A DNA stretch of 34,276 nt from Patescibacteria group bacterium (lineage in GTDB: Bacteria; Patescibacteriota; Gracilibacteria; UM-FILTER-43-11), in NCBI GenBank assembly GCA_018825145.1, contig JAHJFD010000029.1, positions 1 through 34,276 on the forward strand. Direction: 5' to 3'. A program made the position numbers and the translations under genes. The notes beneath the pieces were generated by a model, which had not been told where the DNA came from, ran no database searches, and saw only the letters and a list, made by a program, of their open reading frames with translations. Positions within the stretch are counted from its first letter, which is position 1. The number at the start of each line of letters is the position of its first letter. Shown here in pieces: positions 30,394 through 34,276 of the stretch.

Positions 30394-31815
30394 ATGAAGA
30401 AATCAAAGCTCTTCTTTGAAATTCTGCGTCTTCCTGTTGATTTTCTGGCCACTGTCGCGGCCTTTTTGGTCGCTTACCGTATCAGACCTATCACGGATCT
30501 TATTCCCGGGGTACAGTATGACTTTTTTCCGGAACAGCTTCCGCCATTTGATGAGTTTATGAAGTTTACAATGGTGGCAACGATTTTTCTTATTATTCTT
30601 TTTATTTTTAATGGACTTTATTCTATTAAGTCAGTGGAGAGATTTGGAAAAACCTTTCTGCGCATTGTCTTTTTGGTGTCGGCCTGGCTGATGTTTATTA
30701 TTGCTTACTACTTTCTGATCGTTCATGAGCTTTTTTTCTCGCGTATTGCCTTAGCGCACATTTGGCTTTTTGCGATTGTTCTTGTAACCCTTGGACGTGT
30801 AGTTATTATGTTCATTCAGGAACTGATGTACCGTTTTGACATTGGAAGGACCAAGGTACTCTTTATTGGCGTAAACAATTTTGCGGATCGCTGTTACAGA
30901 GTTCTTTCGCAAGATAAAAAATATAAGGTAATCGGATCGCTTGCGGAGGAGCATATTTCACGAAAGATGGGAACTCTGAAGATTATTGGCACTGTTGATC
31001 AGCTTGAATCTGTTGTACTTAAGTACGGAGTGGATGAGATCATTCAGGCTGAGCCGAATTTCGACAGTATCTCTAATGCCGATATTTTGTCCTTCTGCCG
31101 TTCTCAGCAGATTTACTATTATTTTATTCCCGAGGTTTTAAGGCTGCAAAGCGTGAACATCGAAATGGAGATGATCGATGACGTGCCAGTCATCAGTCTT
31201 AAACAGACGCCATTGGAAGGCTGGGGGCACGTTTATAAGAGAGTTTTTGATATTGTATTCAGTTTGATTCTGATTCAGGTGCTGATTCCGGTCTGGATCA
31301 TTGCGCCTATTCTGATCAAACTGGATTCGCCGGGGCCCGCTTTTTACCGCAGTAAGCGCAAGTATAAGAATAAAGTGTTCGATATCTTTAAATTCCGTTC
31401 CATGGTGCCGGATGCCGACAGGAAAAAGGCAAAGCTTCTTGATCAGAATGAACGGGAGGGTCCACTTTTTAAGATTAAAGATGATCCGCGTGTAACCGGA
31501 ATCGGCCGTTTTCTGCGTAAGACAAGTATCGATGAGCTTCCTCAGCTCTTTAATGTGCTTTTGGGAACCATCAGTTTAGTTGGGCCACGGCCCCATCTGC
31601 CTGAAGAAGTGGATCAGTACAAACAGGATGACCGCAAAGTTTTTGCGATCAAGCCCGGCATTACCGGTCTGGCTCAGATCAGCGGGCGCTCCAATCTGGA
31701 TTTTGAAGATGAGGTCAAACTGGATTTCTATTATATCGAAAACTGGTCCATGCTTTTGGATCTGAAGATAATTCTAAAAAGCATCGGCGTAGTATTCCGG
31801 GCCGACGGCCACTAG
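30394..31815 (+). CDS. polyprenyl-phosphate sugar-1-phosphate transferase (WbaP/WcaJ type)
   Basis: 473 residues. Four N-terminal membrane helices (about 12-29, 56-76, 88-110, 117-141), a Rossmann-like CoA-binding-type middle domain (about 152-250), a re-entrant or membrane helix (about 284-306), then the bacterial sugar transferase domain: SPGPAFYRSKR, IFKFRSM (331-337), KTSIDELPQLFNVLLG, LVGPRPHLPEEV and KPGITGLAQISGRS. It moves a sugar-1-phosphate from a UDP-sugar to undecaprenyl phosphate at the cytoplasmic face, the first step of exopolysaccharide or surface glycan making. Sugar identity cannot be read. The glycosyltransferase at the window start could work in the same pathway. Its stop overlaps that of rpmG in a shared CTAG. 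Confidence 0.95.
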   Translation: MKKSKLFFEILRLPVDFLATVAAFLVAYRIRPITDLIPGVQYDFFPEQLPPFDEFMKFTMVATIFLIILFIFNGLYSIKSVERFGKTFLRIVFLVSAWLMFIIAYYFLIVHELFFSRIALAHIWLFAIVLVTLGRVVIMFIQELMYRFDIGRTKVLFIGVNNFADRCYRVLSQDKKYKVIGSLAEEHISRKMGTLKIIGTVDQLESVVLKYGVDEIIQAEPNFDSISNADILSFCRSQQIYYYFIPEVLRLQSVNIEMEMIDDVPVISLKQTPLEGWGHVYKRVFDIVFSLILIQVLIPVWIIAPILIKLDSPGPAFYRSKRKYKNKVFDIFKFRSMVPDADRKKAKLLDQNEREGPLFKIKDDPRVTGIGRFLRKTSIDELPQLFNVLLGTISLVGPRPHLPEEVDQYKQDDRKVFAIKPGITGLAQISGRSNLDFEDEVKLDFYYIENWSMLLDLKIILKSIGVVFRADGH

Positions 31816-31991
31816 GAACTATGCTTGATTTCACTGCCGCTGGCGTGCATGGTGGATTTTTTGCATTTACTGCAATATTTATTGTGTTCTAATTTACCCG
31901 TAATCGTCTTCTTGTTGATGCGGGTCTTGTAGTTCTGCATTTTGCATTCCTTACAGGAGAGGTAAACATTGGTGTTTTTTCCGCGTGGCAT
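31812..31991 (-). CDS. rpmG: 50S ribosomal protein L33
   Basis: 59 residues (MPRGKNTNVYLSCKECKMQN and onward). Two CxxC pairs, CKEC (13-16) and CSKC (40-43), form the L33 zinc ribbon. NYKTRINKKT, a LEHNKYC stretch and KKSTMHASGSEIK follow the L33 pattern (NY-x-T-x-x-N, KKFC, H-x-E). The C-terminal four residues exceed the usual end. Promoter TTGACA/TAAACT lies at 32027-32055; the leader of about 29 bases has no Shine-Dalgarno sequence. It is transcribed against the sugar transferase gene and shares the CTAG stop overlap with it. Confidence 0.92.
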   Translation of the reverse strand: MPRGKNTNVYLSCKECKMQNYKTRINKKTITGKLEHNKYCSKCKKSTMHASGSEIKHSS

Positions 31992-32026
31992 GTGAAATTG
32001 TGTTATTAACTGAAATTTGCCCGCTC

Positions 32027-32055
32027 AGTTTAACGATGGTCGGCCTTTTTGTCAA
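32027..32055 (-). promoter_or_regulatory. rpmG promoter
   Basis: Minus-strand TTGACA (perfect), 17 bases, TAAACT; start near 32020. An inverted repeat, TCAAAAGGA/TCCTTTGA, lies at 32052-32077 and overlaps the -35 box, so a protein-binding site is possible. Confidence 0.7.
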
Positions 32056-32198
32056 AAGGAATTAGAAGTCCTTTGAAAGATCCTGGTTGCGTACTGCGTG
32101 GTGGTCGATGACTTCATATGATTTTAGTTAGGGATTTTTGTGGTAACTTTAAGGGTACAGGGTACATCAAAAAACTTTTGAAGTGCAAATCCAAAAAG

Positions 32199-32274
32199 TG
32201 GAGCCGTTACCCGGGATTGAACCGGGGACCTCATCCTTACCATGGATGCGCTCTACCAGCTGAGCTATAACGGC
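32199..32274 (-). tRNA. tRNA-Thr(GGT)
   Basis: 76 bases with CCA. Acceptor GCCGTTA/TAACGGC, anticodon stem CATCC/GGATG around ATGGTAA (anticodon GGT, codon ACC), T-arm CCCGG-TTCAATC-CCGGG. Unlike the two other Thr tRNAs it has no 3' fragment. Confidence 0.96.
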
Positions 32275-32284
32275 TTGCCGCATT

Positions 32285-32314
32285 AAATTACATGAAAGCG
32301 ACTTTTTTAGTCAA
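32285..32314 (-). promoter_or_regulatory. tRNA-Thr(GGT) promoter
   Basis: Minus-strand TTGACT (32309-32314), 18 bases, TAATTT (32285-32290), starting near 32278, a few bases before the mature tRNA. Confidence 0.5.
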
Positions 32315-32410
32315 GAGCTAAGCGGTTTTTTTTCTGTCAACGGCAAATTCTTGAAACATGAACACAAATTTGATTCAATGATTTCAGAAAATAAAAATAA
32401 AAACTCGAGT

Positions 32411-32480
32411 CTGAACGCTTAGCTCTGTGCATTAACTCGTTCAGCTTGCATAAGGGATATGGTTTTACACTCGGTATCCC
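32411..32480. other. two-hairpin intergenic region, possible small RNA
   Basis: CTGAACG/CGTTCAG (32411-32417, 32438-32444) and GGGATA/TATCCC (32454-32459, 32475-32480) lie side by side in a 282-base gap that has no open frame of note. I see no match to tmRNA, SRP RNA or 6S RNA. Confidence 0.35.
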
Positions 32481-32556
32481 CGGGTCGGCCTCTCCCACTT
32501 AAAAGCAAGGATTAAATAGCGCGGAGTGAATGTCAGTATTGGGGTTTTTGTTTTGC

Positions 32557-33102
32557 TTAGCTTAAAAAGTTCCTCAAGCCGTAAAAAAGCCAGATCAAAA
32601 ATATTATAAGCGCAATTCTTTTAATTGTTTGTCCAAGTTCGTAAGATCGTGGTGAGTGCGTTTGCTCCGGACCAATGTTTCGCGGACTGCTGATGGAAGC
32701 AGGGGCGGATGCTGGTGGCTTGGAAGGCAGTTCTTTGTTCTGGCCGTTTTTATCTGTGAACTGCTTTAAGGCTTCCGGAATCTGAGTTATGTTATCCACC
32801 TGAATTTCCTGCGGCATATTGCTTCCTGTTTTTCTTTTCAGGGTGATTCTTTTGGTTACCGGGTCTGACTTAATTTCCCATTCCCGCATCAGTTTCTGCC
32901 AATCCATGCCAGTTGGAAGCTTTTTGGCGATTTCGCGTAACTGACTAAGGTTGGTTCCGGCAGGAAATTTGCCGCTAATTCCTTTTATGATAGAGCGAAT
33001 AATGATTATTGGAATCAGAAAAAAAATTACAATACTTAAAATAGAAATTCCCGGAATCAGAATCGTGAATAACTTTGAATCAATGAAAGTTTGTGTTTCC
33101 AT
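32557..33102 (-). CDS. membrane protein with two helices, unrecognised
   Basis: 181 residues from METQTFIDSKL. An N-terminal membrane helix (about 9-35, ILIPGISILSIVIFFLIPII) and one at the C-terminus (about 162-178, IALIIFLIWLFYGL) flank a soluble part of about 120 residues. That part has a mixed alpha/beta stretch (WEIKSDPVTKRITLKRKTGS) and then a Pro/Ser-rich linker. The ATG at 33201 would add 33 residues that only translate tRNA-Ser(CGA), so I reject it. The start lies 15 bases after the tRNA 3' end, so the two are probably one transcript. No family recognised. Confidence 0.65.
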   Translation of the reverse strand: METQTFIDSKLFTILIPGISILSIVIFFLIPIIIIRSIIKGISGKFPAGTNLSQLREIAKKLPTGMDWQKLMREWEIKSDPVTKRITLKRKTGSNMPQEIQVDNITQIPEALKQFTDKNGQNKELPSKPPASAPASISSPRNIGPEQTHSPRSYELGQTIKRIALIIFLIWLFYGLRNFLS

Positions 33103-33116
33103 GTTTGAATTTTTTA

Positions 33117-33207
33117 TGGCGGAGAAAGAGGGATTCGAACCCTCGGTCCCGCTAGGCGGGACAGCGCTTTTCGAGAGCGCCCCGTTCGACCACTCCGGCA
33201 TTTCTCC
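33117..33207 (-). tRNA. tRNA-Ser(CGA) with palindromic variable arm
   Basis: 91 bases with encoded CCA. Acceptor GGAGAAA/TTTCTCC, anticodon loop CTCGAAA (anticodon CGA, codon TCG), T-arm GAGGG-TTCGAAT-CCCTC. The long variable arm is GTCCCGC-CTA-GCGGGAC (33146-33162 on the plus strand), almost the same sequence as the dispersed palindrome found in the tRNA fragments. Confidence 0.95.
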
Positions 33208-33221
33208 CTGATATTCGGATT

Positions 33222-33773
33222 CTACAGAATTTTCCCTTCTTCTCGCAATCGAATCATCAGGGCTTCGAGGTCAATTTGAGATTCTTCATCATCACGGTTA
33301 TCAGCCGGAGCGGCAACGGATTCCTCCTGGCAGTGTGTTTTAACAAAAGCGGCTTCTTCATTACTGAATACCTGTCCCAGGTCTGTGACATTGGCTCTGC
33401 TGGTCAGCTCCTGTAACAGCCGTACGGCAATTTCTCCTATTTTATTTTGATGTACTTTGGGTGCTGTCGCAATGAGAGCTTTCAGATCAAAACGTACGTG
33501 CGCGATGTGGAGCCGCAAATCACTTTGGCTTATTTCCGCCTCTTTCACTTCCTCCGGAGACGGGGCAGTGCCTTGCCCGGCCTGGAAGATGCCAAGAAGA
33601 TGTTTGTTATTCCGAACGGATTCATGAAGTGCTTTAATGGCCCATTCGTAATCCTGCCTGATCATTCCGAAGTCACTCGGTTGTATGTCCAGCGCCGCAT
33701 CCTCGAGCTGACCTTCCGTTCTGTAAATCCGGGTCATTTCCTCCAGAATTTTCATGTATTTTGAAAGTTTCAT
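33222..33773 (-). CDS. helical soluble protein, unrecognised
   Basis: 183 residues without a signal peptide or membrane helix. It is mostly helical: YMKILEEMTRIYRTEGQLED near the N-terminus, then a central helix around IAHVRFDLKALIATAPK, and a C-terminal helix IDLEALMIRLREEGKIL after an acidic linker (DNRDDEESQ). No catalytic motif is visible. It lies between the two tRNA-Ser genes on the same strand and probably shares their transcripts: it ends 14 bases before tRNA-Ser(CGA). No family recognised. Confidence 0.65.
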   Translation of the reverse strand: MKLSKYMKILEEMTRIYRTEGQLEDAALDIQPSDFGMIRQDYEWAIKALHESVRNNKHLLGIFQAGQGTAPSPEEVKEAEISQSDLRLHIAHVRFDLKALIATAPKVHQNKIGEIAVRLLQELTSRANVTDLGQVFSNEEAAFVKTHCQEESVAAPADNRDDEESQIDLEALMIRLREEGKIL

Positions 33774-33858
33774 AGGATTGAAGATTATTTGCTAAGTATT
33801 TTACTGTACCACAAATAGCTGCACGAGTTTAGTACAGACTTAGCTTTAACCATATTGC

Positions 33859-33948
33859 TGGCGGAGAGAGGGGGATTCGAACCCCCGATAGAGTTACCCC
33901 TATACTCGCCTTCCAAGCGAGCCCATTCGACCACTCTGGCATCTCTCC
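33859..33948 (-). tRNA. tRNA-Ser(GGA)
   Basis: 90 bases with encoded CCA. Acceptor GGAGAGA/TCTCTCC, anticodon stem CTCGC/GCGAG around TTGGAAG (anticodon GGA, codon TCC), variable arm with a TAG/CTA stem, T-arm GGGGG-TTCGAAT-CCCCC. Its variable arm is ordinary, unlike that of tRNA-Ser(CGA). Confidence 0.95.
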
Positions 33949-33960
33949 GGATAATTGAAA

Positions 33961-33978
33961 GCCCCGCCAGGGCGGGGC
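33961..33978 (-). terminator. GC-rich hairpin after rpmB, weak terminator or palindrome
   Basis: GCCCCGCC-AG-GGCGGGGC is an 8-bp inverted repeat. In the minus-strand transcript it lies 26 bases after the rpmB stop and is followed by TTTCAATTA, a poor T-run. It also fits the palindrome family seen in the tRNA fragments. It may do both jobs, or end rpmB before tRNA-Ser(GGA). Confidence 0.5.
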
Positions 33979-34004
33979 CGATTCTTGAATGATGAAGCCC
34001 GCCG

Positions 34005-34193
34005 TTAGGCCTTGGCGGATGTTTTCAGGCACTTCATGCAAAGCTTCTTTTTTTCCATAGTACCTGTCTTGTTGTTGTAAACCTTCTTTACGGTAAGATT
34101 GGGCAGAAAACGGCGTTTGGTACGGCGAACCGAATGGCTGACGTTGTGACCTGTTGTAGGCCCTTTGGAGCAAACTTGGCAAACTTTGGACAT
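34005..34193 (-). CDS. rpmB: 50S ribosomal protein L28
   Basis: 62 residues from [24 protein letters not shown] (5-8) and CMKC (54-57) are the zinc-binding pairs of the C+ type L28. [15 protein letters not shown] is the conserved RNA-binding segment. An in-frame ATG at 34238 would add 15 hydrophobic residues and lies upstream of the likely transcription start (near 34223), so the start at 34193 is preferred. L28 sits near the exit-site end of the large subunit. The gene has its own promoter at 34230-34258. Confidence 0.95.
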   Translation of the reverse strand: MSKVCQVCSKGPTTGHNVSHSVRRTKRRFLPNLTVKKVYNNKTGTMEKKKLCMKCLKTSAKA

Positions 34194-34229
34194 GAGCAGT
34201 AAATTGAGTATAGTAAGAAAGCTCATGAA

Positions 34230-34258
34230 AGGTATCATTTGAGCAAAGGCTTGTCAAT
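34230..34258 (-). promoter_or_regulatory. rpmB promoter
   Basis: Minus-strand TTGACA (perfect), 17 bases, TACCTT, with TGA before it forming an extended -10. Start near 34223. A second -10-like TATACT lies downstream at about 34208-34213. Confidence 0.65.
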
Positions 34259-34276
34259 TTTATTTCATGGATATCA

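Noticed and set aside
33103-33201. N-terminal extension of the 181-residue membrane protein
   Set aside because: The added residues are a translation of tRNA-Ser(CGA); the ATG at 33102 lies outside the tRNA and fits the membrane-helix start.

Overview
The window looks like a piece of chromosome from a Patescibacteria (Candidate Phyla Radiation) bacterium, probably of the Parcubacteria type. I infer this from the mix of genes, without any database search: a VirB2/TrbC-like pilin of the small CPR type, a large secreted protein with G-[YF]-x-W-x(4)-GW motifs, a dense set of housekeeping genes between many unrecognised membrane proteins, and dispersed palindromes of the types CCTGCC..GGCAGG and GTCCCGCC..GGCGGGAC. 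Nearly all stops are TAA or TAG and two genes end in TGA. Start codons almost never have a Shine-Dalgarno sequence in front of them.

Layout. 1-1032: a family 2 glycosyltransferase (minus), cut by the window edge. 1195-4540: an RNA m5U methyltransferase, then rpsB - small membrane protein - tsf (plus). 7149-4547: rpsO - pnp (minus), with an 80-nt hairpin between them that resembles the RNase III-processed pnp leader known from E. coli. 15814-7161: a long minus-strand run of seven closely spaced genes for envelope proteins: a GspF/PilC-N-like membrane protein, a protein with eight cysteine-pair repeats, an 1130-residue secreted protein, a degenerate Lgt-like protein, a zinc-ribbon membrane protein, a small membrane protein and CorA. 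15852-17855: priA (plus), overlapping tail to tail with a 1404-residue coiled-coil protein that carries a HELLH zinc-peptidase motif (22062-17848, minus). 27129-22316: a complete suf operon, sufC-sufB-sufD-sufS-sufU (minus), for iron-sulfur cluster assembly. The cluster-binding methyltransferase is one likely client.

27134-34258 is rich in RNA genes. There are ten intact tRNA genes: Thr CGT, TGT and GGT; Pro GGG, TGG and CGG; Ser CGA and GGA; Leu CAG; Tyr GTA. rnpB diverges from the main tRNA operon, so the tRNA substrates and the RNA of their 5'-processing enzyme share one intergenic region. Between these lie a PRC-barrel protein, the pilin, two unrecognised small helical proteins, a polyprenyl-phosphate sugar transferase, rpmG (L33), an unrecognised membrane protein and rpmB (L28).

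The most unusual feature is in the tRNA clusters. Downstream of five tRNA genes lie partial copies of that tRNA's own 3' end, ending in the encoded CCA, in which the T-arm has been replaced by a GC-rich palindrome, usually GTCCCGCC-TT-GGCGGGAC or a close variant. One copy (29818-29891) is a full-length tRNA-Thr(TGT) with the same T-arm replacement, and another is tandemly duplicated. A near-identical palindrome forms the variable arm of tRNA-Ser(CGA), and a related palindrome family lies inside the methyltransferase gene and in the rpsB leader. This suggests a small palindromic element that settles at, or is copied into, tRNA stem-loop positions. I know of no description of this, but novelty needs a search I could not run.
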